Shown here: positions 7,807-16,019 of the stretch, piece after piece | How the letters are laid out: the number at the start of each line of letters is the position of its first letter | Numbering within the stretch: the stretch's first letter is position 1 | DNA from: an uncultured Clostridia bacterium | GTDB taxonomy: Bacteria; Bacillota; Clostridia; Christensenellales; Borkfalkiaceae | Length of the DNA: 63,209 bases | Direction: 5' to 3' | Assembly (NCBI GenBank): GCA_944346655.1 | Contig: CALVMP010000002.1 | Location: forward strand, 1-63,209 | Program-made: the position numbers and the translations under genes | The notes under the pieces: generated by a model | The model's input: the letters and a program-made list of their open reading frames with translations, nothing else | Told to the model about the DNA's origin: nothing | The model's database searches: none

Positions 7807-10479
7807 ATGGAAAATTATTTAAAGAGTGCGGAACAGGTGATTGCCGAGCAGACCTCCGACCAGGCTTGCGGGCTGACCTCTGCCGAAGCTGCGGCGCGGC
7901 TTGAGCGGTACGGCAAAAACGCCTTCGAAAAGCAAAAAAAGCGTTCGCTTGCCAGCCAGATTTTAGCCCAGCTAAGGGATGTTTCCACCATAATTTTAAT
8001 TATCGCGGGCGTGCTTTCGGCTGTAATGGCAGGGCTGGAGTGGGAGGGGCCCCAAAGCCTTATAGAACCCGCCGTTATTTTTATTATAATCATAATGAAC
8101 GTAGTTTTGGCGGTCACGCAGGAGAGATCGGCAGAGAACGCCCTCGACGCGCTCTCCTCTCTCTCCTCGCCCATTTGCAGGGTTATCCGCGACGGCAAGG
8201 TTCAGGAGCTCGACCCCGAACTGTTGGTGCCCGGCGATATCATAATGCTCAAAACGGGCGATCTCGTTCCCGCCGACGCGCGGCTTATAAAGAGCGAAAG
8301 TTTAGCGGTGGACGAAAGTTCACTTACGGGTGAGTCGGTTCCCGCCGAAAAGGACGCGTATGCCGAGCTTTCGGGCGAAGTACCCTTGGGCGACAGGGTG
8401 AACTGCGTGTATTCGGGTTGCCTCGTCACGGCGGGCAATGCTGCGGCTATTGTCGTCGGCACCGGCATGGATACGGAAATAGGTAAGATTGCCCGTTTCT
8501 TAACCGAAACCAAACAGCAGAAAACTACTTTGCAGGTGCGCCTCGACAAAGTGGGAAAAATAATTTCGGGTCTCGCCATAATTTCGGCGATAATTATGTT
8601 CGTCGTCGGCTTCTTTGTGTACAAGCACGACGCCATGCACATGATTATGATTTCGGTCACCCTCGCCGTTGCGGCTGTGCCCGAAACGCTGGCTTTAATC
8701 GTCACCTTAACGCTCGCGCAGGGCGCAAAAAAGATGGCTGCAAAGAACGCCCTCGTGCGGCAGATGCAGGCGGTGGAGACGCTCGGTTCGACTTCGGTTA
8801 TATGTTCTGACAAGACGGGCACCCTCACCATGAACAAAATGACGGTAAAAAGGCTGTGGGTGTACGGCTCGGAACCCGTCGCCGAGGACGTGAATTTCAC
8901 CGACTCGCAGATGGACTTTTTGAAAAACTTATGCCTCGCCTGCGTTGCCACCATAGGCAGGGATGACGACGGCAACCGAAAGGTGTTCGGCGACCCCACC
9001 GAGAGCGCAATCGTCAACCTCGCGCTTGCCAAGGGCATTGACTACACAGCCCTTCAGGCGGAGCACAAAAAGGTGGGCGAAATTCCCTTCTCCTCCGCCC
9101 GCAAAATGATGACCGCCGTGTACGAGAGGGAGGAGGGCGGTTATCTCGTTCTTACCAAGGGCGCGTTCGACAGGCTGCCCTTCGACAGGAGCGATCTGAA
9201 CTACATGAAGCCCTTGACCGACGTGCACGACTCCTTTGCCTCCGACGCGCTCAGGGTCATTTCGCTCGCGTATAAGATTGTAGATAAGCTACCTTCAGAC
9301 TTAACCGCACTCGAAAGCTGCATGACCTTTGCGGGGTTTGTGGGCATTATCGACCCTCCCCGCCCCGAAGCGGCTGCCGCAATAGCCAAGGCGAAGGCGG
9401 CGGGCATACGCACCATAATGATAACGGGCGACCACGCCGCCACGGCGGCTGCAATCGCGCGGGCGCTCGGCATTATCGCCGCCAACGAGGGCGTTATAAC
9501 GGGCACCGAGCTTTCAAAACTTTCCGACGAAGAACTGTACGACTCCATCGAGTTCTACTCGGTCTACGCCCGCGTTTCGCCCGAGGATAAAATAAGAATA
9601 GTCAAGGCATGGCAGTCGCGCGGCGAAGTCGTTGCCATGACGGGCGACGGCGTAAACGACGCCCCCGCCTTAAAGGCAGCCGACGTCGGCGTCGCCATGG
9701 GCATAAACGGCACCGAAGTTTCAAAGAGCGCCGCCAAAATGATACTTACCGACGATAAGTTCTCGACCATTATCGAGGCGGTGGGAGAGGGCAGAAATAT
9801 CTTCTCGAATATCAGAAAGCTCGTCTACTTCCTGCTCGTGTGCAACATTTCGGAAATTATCGTAATGCTGTTCGCGCAGTTCATCGACTGGGAACTTCCC
9901 TTAACGCCCATACTTCTTTTAATAATAAACGTGCTCGGCGACGGTATCCCGGGACTTGCCCTCTCCAAAGAGGAGTCGGATAAGCGCATAATGAAGCGCA
10001 AACCGATTGCGCGTAACGAAAGCTTTTTCGGAGGCGGGCTCATGGAGGTCATAATCCAGCAGATCTTCGCCTTTGCGGCTGTAACGCTAATCGGCTATTA
10101 TATCGGCATGCATCATTTCAATGCAGACGGCGGTTTAAACGTAGCCGCAGGCAGAACAATGGCATTCCTCATCACGGGCTGGACGTCCATTCTGCACATT
10201 TTGACCGTGCGCTCGCGCTCAATGCTGTACAAGTACAGGGTAAAGGATAACCCCCAGCTGTATATTTCGGGCGGCGTAATGCTCGTCGCGTTCGGTTTGC
10301 TTGCGGCAATTCCCTCCATTACGGGCGTTGAATTCCTCGATATGGGCGCTCTCTCGTGGCAGCAGTGGCTTATAACCATAGGGCTTTCGCTCGTGCCCCT
10401 CATCGTCGCGGAGTACGGAAAGCTGTGGGATGCCATAAAGTCGCGCAATGTCGAAAGGACGCGGGTAAATTACAGGTAA
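7807..10479 (+). CDS. calcium-type (P2A) cation-transporting ATPase
   Basis: This is an 890-residue P-type ATPase that uses ATP to move cations, most likely Ca2+, out of the cell. The N-terminal cation-ATPase domain is followed by M1-M2 and the actuator loop (TGES). The phosphorylation site DKTGTLT has Asp335. ATP-binding (KGAFDR) and hinge (MITGDH, TGDGVNDAP) motifs and six C-terminal membrane segments follow. Calcium-site residues seen in SERCA are mostly present: Glu in M4 (E293), the N..E of M5 (NISEI) and the N...D of M6 (NVLGD). However, M4 reads PETLA instead of the usual PEGLP, and M6 has Gly where SERCA has Thr799. The gene is alone behind its own promoter. Ion specificity is inferred. 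Confidence 0.92.
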   Translation: MENYLKSAEQVIAEQTSDQACGLTSAEAAARLERYGKNAFEKQKKRSLASQILAQLRDVSTIILIIAGVLSAVMAGLEWEGPQSLIEPAVIFIIIIMNVVLAVTQERSAENALDALSSLSSPICRVIRDGKVQELDPELLVPGDIIMLKTGDLVPADARLIKSESLAVDESSLTGESVPAEKDAYAELSGEVPLGDRVNCVYSGCLVTAGNAAAIVVGTGMDTEIGKIARFLTETKQQKTTLQVRLDKVGKIISGLAIISAIIMFVVGFFVYKHDAMHMIMISVTLAVAAVPETLALIVTLTLAQGAKKMAAKNALVRQMQAVETLGSTSVICSDKTGTLTMNKMTVKRLWVYGSEPVAEDVNFTDSQMDFLKNLCLACVATIGRDDDGNRKVFGDPTESAIVNLALAKGIDYTALQAEHKKVGEIPFSSARKMMTAVYEREEGGYLVLTKGAFDRLPFDRSDLNYMKPLTDVHDSFASDALRVISLAYKIVDKLPSDLTALESCMTFAGFVGIIDPPRPEAAAAIAKAKAAGIRTIMITGDHAATAAAIARALGIIAANEGVITGTELSKLSDEELYDSIEFYSVYARVSPEDKIRIVKAWQSRGEVVAMTGDGVNDAPALKAADVGVAMGINGTEVSKSAAKMILTDDKFSTIIEAVGEGRNIFSNIRKLVYFLLVCNISEIIVMLFAQFIDWELPLTPILLLIINVLGDGIPGLALSKEESDKRIMKRKPIARNESFFGGGLMEVIIQQIFAFAAVTLIGYYIGMHHFNADGGLNVAAGRTMAFLITGWTSILHILTVRSRSMLYKYRVKDNPQLYISGGVMLVAFGLLAAIPSITGVEFLDMGALSWQQWLITIGLSLVPLIVAEYGKLWDAIKSRNVERTRVNYR

Positions 10480-10488
10480 AATTAAATC

Positions 10489-10510
10489 GGGCGGCACATA
10501 TGTGCCGCCC
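10489..10510. terminator. perfect 22-base palindrome after the ATPase gene
   Basis: The half-site GGGCGGCACAT meets its exact complement with no loop bases. There is no T-run after it on either strand, so it may be a weak terminator, an mRNA 3' end stabiliser or an attenuator ahead of the esterase gene. Confidence 0.55.
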
Positions 10511-10526
10511 AAAGCGTATAAAAGTT

Positions 10527-11189
10527 ATGAAGAGTTTTGAAGTTGAAGGCGTAAAGGTTGACCTCTTCCCCGCAAAAAGGGAGGGGAGACCTGCCGTTTA
10601 TTTGAACTGCTACGAGGGTAAAGAGGTTCACGAACTTTTAGAAGGGGAGGATTTTAACCTGATTGCCCTCTCCGTGCGCGACTGGTTCTGCGACCTCGTG
10701 CCCTGGAGCATAACCTCGCCCTTTAAGGACGGGCGCCGCTTTGTCGGGGGAGCGCGGGAATATCTTCAGTTGCTCACGCAAAAAATTATTCCGCGCGCCG
10801 GAGAGCTTATGGCCCCTGTTTCGTGGCTGGGCATTGCCGGCTACTCGCTCGGCGGGCTCTTCGCCGTGTGGGCGCTGTATAATTCGCCGCTGTTTTCACG
10901 CGCGGCTTCAATGCCTGGCTCATTCTGGTTCGAAGGGTTTGCCCCCTATATATGTGCCAATCAATTAAAAAGCCCCCTTAAAAAAGTTTACTTTTCTCTG
11001 GGGGATAAAGAGCCCGGCGGCGTACGTTCGCCCGTGCATAACGTGGGCGAAATTACGGGCGAAATCGTCGGCAGGTTCAACGCTTCGGGGATAAAAACAA
11101 CTTTTGTTTGGGAAAAGGGCGGGCACAACACCGACCAGACGGGAAGGATTGCCCGCGGAATTTCGTGGCTTTTAAAGGAGGAGGCATGA
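10527..11189 (+). CDS. alpha/beta-hydrolase esterase (Esterase D-like)
   Basis: This is a 220-residue cytoplasmic alpha/beta hydrolase. The nucleophile elbow GYSLGG lies near residue 112, with an acidic residue in the GDKEPGG loop and the catalytic histidine in KGGHNTDQ. The layout matches the putative-esterase/enterochelin-esterase-like family, whose members cleave acyl or thioester bonds. The substrate is not visible. I chose ATG 10527 because longer starts would run back into the ATPase gene and through the palindrome. The ribosome binding site is poor. The stop overlaps the next gene by four bases (ATGA), so the two form a pair. Confidence 0.82.
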   Translation: MKSFEVEGVKVDLFPAKREGRPAVYLNCYEGKEVHELLEGEDFNLIALSVRDWFCDLVPWSITSPFKDGRRFVGGAREYLQLLTQKIIPRAGELMAPVSWLGIAGYSLGGLFAVWALYNSPLFSRAASMPGSFWFEGFAPYICANQLKSPLKKVYFSLGDKEPGGVRSPVHNVGEITGEIVGRFNASGIKTTFVWEKGGHNTDQTGRIARGISWLLKEEA

Positions 11190-11491
11190 AGAAGGTTAAA
11201 ATCACCGCCGTAAAGAGGGTTGAGCACGCCGATCTTATGGCGCTGTACGAAAATCCCCTTCAGGACGCCTGCAATGTGAGGGCGGGGGATACCTTCATAA
11301 GCGAAAAGGGCGAACGCCCCGAGGGGCTTTGCGAAAGCGCGTGGGGGAGCATGGAGTATTTTGTAAAGGAGCTTGCCTCGGGCGGCGGAAAATTTTACGG
11401 CGGCTGGATGAAAAATCCCTTTTCAGCCATGATATCCTGCAACGACGGCTTCCGCCCGGTCAGTTTTTATATCGAGGTGTTGGACGATTAG
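11186..11491 (+). CDS. TIGR04076 family protein
   Basis: A 101-residue protein with the conserved skeleton of the TIGR04076 family: an N-terminal KKVKITAVK strand, GDTFISE, a PEGLCESAW segment, a GGG turn and a terminal CNDGFRPVSFYIEV strand. The family is small, widespread in anaerobic Bacillota and of unknown function. Translation is coupled to the esterase through an ATGA overlap, and AAGGAGGAGGC is an excellent ribosome binding site. The usual N-terminal CP motif of many members is replaced here by DACN. It converges on the EamA pseudogene. Confidence 0.85.
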   Translation: MKKVKITAVKRVEHADLMALYENPLQDACNVRAGDTFISEKGERPEGLCESAWGSMEYFVKELASGGGKFYGGWMKNPFSAMISCNDGFRPVSFYIEVLDD

Positions 11492-11904
11492 GTGAACACC
11501 GCCATGCACACCGTACCCGCCGTGAGCAACGCAAGCCCTATCCACGCCTTTACGGAGAGTTTTTCCTTGAACACTATCAGCGAGAACAGCACGGTTACAA
11601 GTATGCTCATTCTGTCTATGGGCACGACGACACTCACCTGCCCCTGCTGTATTGCGTAGTAATAGCACAGCCACGAAGCCCCCGTGGCAATGCCCGACAG
11701 CACGAGGAATATAATCTCCCTCGGCTTGAGCGTTTTACATGCTTTGCCTCGCCGCGGGCAAAAACTATCAGCCATGCCATAGCGAGCACTACAACCGTTC
11801 GTATCGCGGTCGCAAGGTTGGAGTCCACGTTCTCTATTCCCGCGTTTGCCAGCAGCGAAGTCGCTGCGGCGAATACGGCGGAAAGCACCGCATATATCAG
11901 CCAT
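11488..11904 (-). pseudogene. frameshifted EamA-family (DMT) transporter, downstream copy
   Basis: EamA single-domain transporters of about 140 residues have four or five membrane helices and export small metabolites. Here the C-terminal half (from KTLKPREIIFLVLSG to the stop) is in one frame. The N-terminal half (VLSAVFAAATSLL to AMAWLIVFARGE) is in the next frame, between bases about 11740 and 11900. Joining them needs a shift at the four-A run near 11733-11736 and another just after the ATG. As read straight from the ATG, residues 2-57 are non-hydrophobic scramble and the first two helices are lost. The copy is homologous to the adjacent gene. It is either a decayed pseudogene or the result of indel sequencing errors. 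Confidence 0.72.
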
Positions 11905-12351
11905 GTAAGGCGGGTCTTATCCCGTCCTTTTTTATGTCGGTCATAATGTATGTGCCGACGGCTATCACCGCGAGGAATATGAGCTTAAGCCACCGAGGTT
12001 GCGTTCGTCGGGGAATATAATAATTGCAAACAGCACCGAGAGCACCGCGCTCGATTTATCCACCGCGGCGACCTTCGAAACTTCGCCTATGGACAGCGCC
12101 TTGAAATAACATATCCACGAAGCGCCCGTTGCCAGTCCCGAAAGGATTAAAAATATCCACGACTTAACGCTTATTGCGGCAATTTCCGTATAGGCGCCGG
12201 TGATGAACACTATCAGCCATGCCATTACAAGCACAACTGAAGTTCTCACCGCGGTTGCCACGTCGGAGTTCGCCTCTTTGACGCCGCACTTTGAAAGTAT
12301 TGCGGTTATGCCTGCAAACAGCGCGGAAAGTACCGCCGCAACAATCCACAT
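11897..12351 (-). pseudogene. frameshifted EamA-family (DMT) transporter, upstream copy
   Basis: The start is good: AGGAGG, 7 bases, then ATG, and the first 115 residues (MWIVAAVLSALFAG, AVRTSVVLVMAWLIV, LSGLATGASWICYFKAL) are a normal EamA half-transporter. After IIIFPDE the frame breaks near 11995-12005. The missing last helix (RWLKLIFLAVIAVGTYIM) continues in the adjacent frame to a TGA at 11897. One lost base explains this. It overlaps the second copy by 8 bases, so the pair was an operon of two paralogues. Such pairs can form heterodimers, as small multidrug transporters do (general knowledge). Confidence 0.72.
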
Positions 12352-12367
12352 TGCCCTGCCTCCTAAA

Positions 12368-12397
12368 ATGCGGGCGCCCCGAATGGTGCGCCCGCAT
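12368..12397 (-). terminator. hairpin after the GltD-like gene
   Basis: A 10-bp stem (ATGCGGGCGC / GCGCCCGCAT) lies between the GltD-like gene and the EamA pair, both read leftward. The following TTTT is short and runs into the AGGAGG of the next gene, so termination may be partial. Confidence 0.6.
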
Positions 12398-12410
12398 GAA
12401 GTTTAAAGTT

Positions 12411-13658
12411 TTATTTCTGCTCTTCGGGTTTGGTGTCTTTGGGAAGGCTCTGCAGATATTCGTGCATTGCGTAGGCAACGCGCTTGCTCTGTTCAACGGC
12501 TTCCACAACCGTCTTGGCTCCCTTTACAACGTCGCCCGAGGCAAACACGCCCTCGCGGGTGGTCTCGCCCGTCTCGTTTATCTTGGCAAGACCGCGGTCG
12601 TTTGTCTGCAAGCCCTTGGTGTTCGTAAGAATAAGGTTGGAAGGTCTCTGACTTACGCATATCATTACCGTGTCCGCAGGGTAGAGAGTCGGTTTATCCG
12701 ATTTGGAAATTACCTTGTGGTTTTCGTCGCAGACGGTGTCGACAAAGAGCACGCCCTCGTCGGTTATCTCTACGGGCGCCTTGTTGAAGATGAACTGCGC
12801 GCCCTCGATCTCTGCGTATTCCTTTTCCTCCTCGCTCGCGGTGTAGCGGTCGGAGCGAACCATAATTTTAACGTCGCGCACGCCCCGCCTTAAAGCCGTC
12901 CTTGCCACGTCCATGGCGACGTTGCCCGCGCCTATAACTATCACGCTCTTGCCCAGCTCGTACCCTTCGGGTCTTTCGAGGAAGTGCACGCCGTAGTGCA
13001 CGTGCCCCAGCGTTTCGCCCTTTATGTTCAGGGCTATGGGCCACGTAACGCCCGTGCCTATGGAGATCGCCTTGAATCCGTCGCGGAAGAGCTCTTCGAT
13101 GCCGAATGCCTTTCCTATCGTAACGTTCAGCCTTATCTTTATGCCGAGGTGCAGCATTATCTGCTTGTACCTGTCTATTATGGTGTGGGGCAGGCGGAAG
13201 TCGGGAATGCCGTACCGCAAAACGCCGCCTATGTCCGTCTTGCTCTCGAACACGGTTACGTCGTAGCCGAGCTGCGCAAGCTTTATGGAAATGGTTATGC
13301 CTGCGGGACCCGAGCCTATGACCGCAACCTTAATGCCGTTGGAGGGCTCGCGGTCTAAAACGAGACAGTCGAGATATCTTTCGGAGATATAGTTTTCAAT
13401 TGTCGAAATTTCCACGGGCTCGCCCTTTAAGCCGCGTACGCAGTGCCCCTGGCATTGGTTGCCGTGGTTGCAAACTATCGAGCAAACGACGGATAAGGGA
13501 TTGTTGTCGAACAGCATTTTGCCCGCCGCTTCGATGTCGCCCTTTAAAAATGTTGAAATAAAGTTGGGAATGTCCGTGTTTATGGGGCACCCCTGCCTGC
13601 ATAAAGGCTTTTTGCAGTTGAGGCATCTTTTAGCCTCGGCTATAACGTTGTGAGCCAT
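12411..13658 (-). CDS. GltD-like NAD(P)-dependent FAD/Fe-S oxidoreductase
   Basis: This 415-residue flavoprotein resembles the small subunit of glutamate synthase and the related NfnB/PreT electron-transfer subunits. The N-terminus has the cysteine clusters CLNCKKPLCRQGCP and CSIVCNHGNQCQGHC for two [4Fe-4S] centres. GSGPAG (residue about 113) is the FAD site, and GAGNVAMD (residue about 245) is the NAD(P)H site. A C-terminal FASGDVVKGAKTVVEAV segment closes the FAD fold. No glutamate synthase large subunit (gltB) or NfnA lies nearby, so its electron partner is elsewhere or the protein acts alone. AGGGGGAA is the ribosome binding site. Confidence 0.88.
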   Translation of the reverse strand: MAHNVIAEAKRCLNCKKPLCRQGCPINTDIPNFISTFLKGDIEAAGKMLFDNNPLSVVCSIVCNHGNQCQGHCVRGLKGEPVEISTIENYISERYLDCLVLDREPSNGIKVAVIGSGPAGITISIKLAQLGYDVTVFESKTDIGGVLRYGIPDFRLPHTIIDRYKQIMLHLGIKIRLNVTIGKAFGIEELFRDGFKAISIGTGVTWPIALNIKGETLGHVHYGVHFLERPEGYELGKSVIVIGAGNVAMDVARTALRRGVRDVKIMVRSDRYTASEEEKEYAEIEGAQFIFNKAPVEITDEGVLFVDTVCDENHKVISKSDKPTLYPADTVMICVSQRPSNLILTNTKGLQTNDRGLAKINETGETTREGVFASGDVVKGAKTVVEAVEQSKRVAYAMHEYLQSLPKDTKPEEQK

Positions 13659-13673
13659 ATAAAAATATTCCCC

Positions 13674-13909
13674 CTAAATTTTTTGTATATTTGTTTTTTA
13701 AGTCTTGAAGAGTTGCGAAGAGGAGGTTATAAAATTTCCCTGATCACTAACCCCTTTCTCAACCGCCGCAAGGGCAACGACGGTTTCGGTCACCGTTCGC
13801 ACGGGACGTAGGTGCTCACTCATCTCACCCAACCCAAACACTGGGTGTCCAGTGTTTGGAGAATTGTTGGGTTCGTCCCTAATCACTAATCCCTAATCTC
13901 TAATTCCTG
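13674..13909. repeat. intergenic repeat region with a strong stem-loop
   Basis: There is no gene here. Both ends of the region carry runs related to CCCTAATCACTAAT (13738-13756 and 13876-13905). Between them is a stem-loop of 11 perfect base pairs (CCAAACACTGG / CCAGTGTTTGG, 13834-13859) with a GTGT loop. It is closed by a second stem CCCAAC / GTTGGG, giving a structure over 13828-13871. The heptamer runs recur on the other strand near 25287-25322. Confidence 0.7.
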
Positions 13910-14329
13910 TCAAAGCGCCGCTTTGATGTCATCTATCATCTTTGCGTATTCTTCGTCCGAAAGGTACACCTTTTGGGGGTTCATGGTAAAGGTTCCGCCC
14001 CACTCGTCACCGTCCTTGTACTTGGGGCACAGGTGCATGTGCAGATGGCAGCCCGTGTCGCCGTAAGCGCCGTAGTTGAGCTTGTCAGGCTTGAACACCT
14101 TGTGAATGGCTTTTGCCGCCCTCGTCACGTCGGCAAAGAATGCGTTTCTCTCCTCGTCGGAAATATCGACAATCTCGCTTACGTGGTCCTTGTAGGCGAC
14201 AATGCACCTGCCGCGCTTTGACTGTTCTTTAAAAAGTATGAGCGTTGAGACGGATAAATCGCATATGTAAATGCCGAACTTTTCCAGAAGTTCCCCTCTC
14301 ATGCAGTAGCCGCAGTTTTTATCCTTCAT
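13910..14329 (-). CDS. HIT family (histidine triad) hydrolase
   Basis: A 139-residue histidine-triad protein that hydrolyses nucleotide conjugates such as AMP-lysine or dinucleoside polyphosphates. The triad His95-x-His97-x-His99 lies in GCHLHMHLCPKYK. The N-terminal CGYC (residues 6-9), with Cys and His farther on, suggests a bound zinc, as in several bacterial HIT enzymes. The C-terminal DEYAKMIDDI helix is normal. GCGAGG precedes the ATG, and a consensus promoter lies about 35 bases upstream. The gene is monocistronic. Confidence 0.88.
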   Translation of the reverse strand: MKDKNCGYCMRGELLEKFGIYICDLSVSTLILFKEQSKRGRCIVAYKDHVSEIVDISDEERNAFFADVTRAAKAIHKVFKPDKLNYGAYGDTGCHLHMHLCPKYKDGDEWGGTFTMNPQKVYLSDEEYAKMIDDIKAAL

Positions 14330-14361
14330 TTTATAAAACCTCGCATAGTTTTTACCGTAAT

Positions 14362-14390
14362 ATTATAGCACACCGCCCTTAAATATTCAA
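14362..14390 (-). promoter_or_regulatory. SigA-type promoter of the HIT gene
   Basis: On the minus strand TTGAAT and TATAAT are separated by 17 bases. Confidence 0.8.
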
Positions 14391-14573
14391 TACCCAATTT
14401 TAAAAAATTTTATATTTTTAACGCGGAGAGCATATTTTATAATACAATTAAATCAGTTAATACAATTAATACAAACAGTTTATACAGTTTTTGCGCAACA
14501 ATTTTAACAACGGGGTTGACGAACGGGGCAAAGGATGATAGAATATTGTTAACCTATTAAAAGGAGGGATTAT
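14391..14573. promoter_or_regulatory. divergent intergenic region with lipoprotein promoter
   Basis: This AT-rich spacer contains direct repeats of ATACAATTAA and ACAGTTTATACAGTTT (about 14450-14490). The plus-strand promoter has TTGACG (14516-14521), a 17-base spacer and TAGAAT (14539-14544). AAAAGGAGGGA is the ribosome binding site of the next gene. Confidence 0.8.
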
Positions 14574-15908
14574 ATGAAGGCATTAAAAGGCATAATCTGT
14601 TGCGCGGCTTTTCTTTCCGCAATTTCGTTTGCGGCTTGCGACCTGTCGGTAAAGAATCCCGCGGGCAACAACGTTTACACTCCCACGACCGAACAGCAGT
14701 ACATAGTTTCCGCGTCGGAGGCTGAAGCCGCGGACTACAACGCTCTAACGTTTTCAATGCGCTGTGCGGTGGAGAGCGCAGACCCCTCCGTGCAGTCGTT
14801 GGATATGACTTTGGAGGGTGCGCTCGATATTGATACGTTTTCTGCCGACGTCGTCGTGACGGAGGAGGGCGCCGACGGCTCGGGCTATATATTCATCCGC
14901 GACGGCATACAGTTTGTAACCGCCAGCCAGTACGAAAACTATCAGAATGCCGCCGAGGTGCCCCTCTTTGTCGCCCAGAATCTTATGCTTGAGGAAATCG
15001 GCGAAGTCATCGTGCAGTCCGACCCTGCGCTTGCTTACGCGCTCTTTTCGCTTGCGGCAAACTACGGCGGCGTGACTTTAAGCGGCAACCAAATGACTCT
15101 CGACGCCGTCGCCTTTGTAAAGGGCGTATTCGACGACGTGAAGTCAATTGTAAACTCCCTCACCGAGGAAACTACAATTCTGGATATCTACGGGGGCGAG
15201 GAGGTGTTCTCGTTTATGAGTGCGCTCGGACTCGTCGCCGACGGAGAGGACGTAAAGACGATTGCACAGTTCGTTCTGAGCACGATTGCTCCCGCCGAAA
15301 TGGTTTCGCAGTTCTACTTCCCCGAGGTGGAGAGCGGTCAGAGCGCATACGACTACGTGGGCGCACTCTTAAACAGCGAGGAATTTGCCTCTAATTTCGG
15401 GCTCGATGAAAGCTTCGGCAGCATGAAGGTGACCGACCTTCTGAATATGTCCGGCGGCAACGTGACGATCGAACAGCTTCAGCAGTCCTTCGACGGGATA
15501 AACGAAATTATAAACTTTGAAAACGGTCTCACCATCAATACGGGCTATCAGGTCGTAAACATTTCAAAGGCTTCGGTTACATTCACCCTCAACGACGACA
15601 AACAGCTCGTGGGCGGAGCTCTCGAATTTGCCGTGTCGGTGACCGATTCGCAGACCCAAAGCCTGCTTACCTCCTTGGAACTTTCGCTCGGAATAGAGCT
15701 TGCGGAAGTCAGCAGGGTTGCCGACGTTTCGGGCAATTCCGTCACGGCGTATATGGACGAAGGTCTCACGCAGACGACTGTAGGCGAATACCTTGAATAC
15801 ATCAAAAACGGCGGCGAACTTGTTCCCAGCTACTCTTCATCTACCCCTGAAGAGGGACAGCCCGGCTACACAGAGGACGGCGTCAACAACAGCGGACAGA
15901 TCAATTAA
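14574..15908 (+). CDS. predicted lipoprotein, 444 aa, function unknown
   Basis: A short signal peptide (MKALKGIICCAAFLSAISFA) ends at Cys22 in SFAACD, a slightly non-standard lipobox with Phe at -3. The protein is probably lipid-anchored on the outer face of the membrane. The mature part is acidic, rich in Ala, Ser, Glu and Val, with alternating strands, for example LDMTLEGALDIDTFSADVVV and VTFTLNDDKQLVGGALEFAV. This resembles lipoproteins with a LolA/LppX-like half-barrel, which is inference only. The C-terminus is Ser/Pro/Glu-rich and disordered. The gene stands alone between its own promoter and a strong terminator. Confidence 0.8.
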   Translation: MKALKGIICCAAFLSAISFAACDLSVKNPAGNNVYTPTTEQQYIVSASEAEAADYNALTFSMRCAVESADPSVQSLDMTLEGALDIDTFSADVVVTEEGADGSGYIFIRDGIQFVTASQYENYQNAAEVPLFVAQNLMLEEIGEVIVQSDPALAYALFSLAANYGGVTLSGNQMTLDAVAFVKGVFDDVKSIVNSLTEETTILDIYGGEEVFSFMSALGLVADGEDVKTIAQFVLSTIAPAEMVSQFYFPEVESGQSAYDYVGALLNSEEFASNFGLDESFGSMKVTDLLNMSGGNVTIEQLQQSFDGINEIINFENGLTINTGYQVVNISKASVTFTLNDDKQLVGGALEFAVSVTDSQTQSLLTSLELSLGIELAEVSRVADVSGNSVTAYMDEGLTQTTVGEYLEYIKNGGELVPSYSSSTPEEGQPGYTEDGVNNSGQIN

Positions 15909-15925
15909 CTTCAAACCAAAACAAA

Positions 15926-15955
15926 AGACCCGCGCACTTTGCGCGGGTCTGTATT
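15926..15955 (+). terminator. terminator of the lipoprotein gene
   Basis: A perfect 10-bp stem (AGACCCGCGC / GCGCGGGTCT) with an ACTTT loop is followed by GTATTTATGTT. Confidence 0.85.
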
Positions 15956-16019
15956 TATGTTGCGGTTGTTTAAATCAAATGCGGGGGATAAGGAGTGATA
16001 ATCAGGGCATATTATGGGG

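Noticed and set aside
10356..10526. Extended N-terminus for the esterase
   Set aside because: It lies inside the ATPase gene and across the perfect palindrome. The alpha/beta-hydrolase sequence begins only at ATG 10527.
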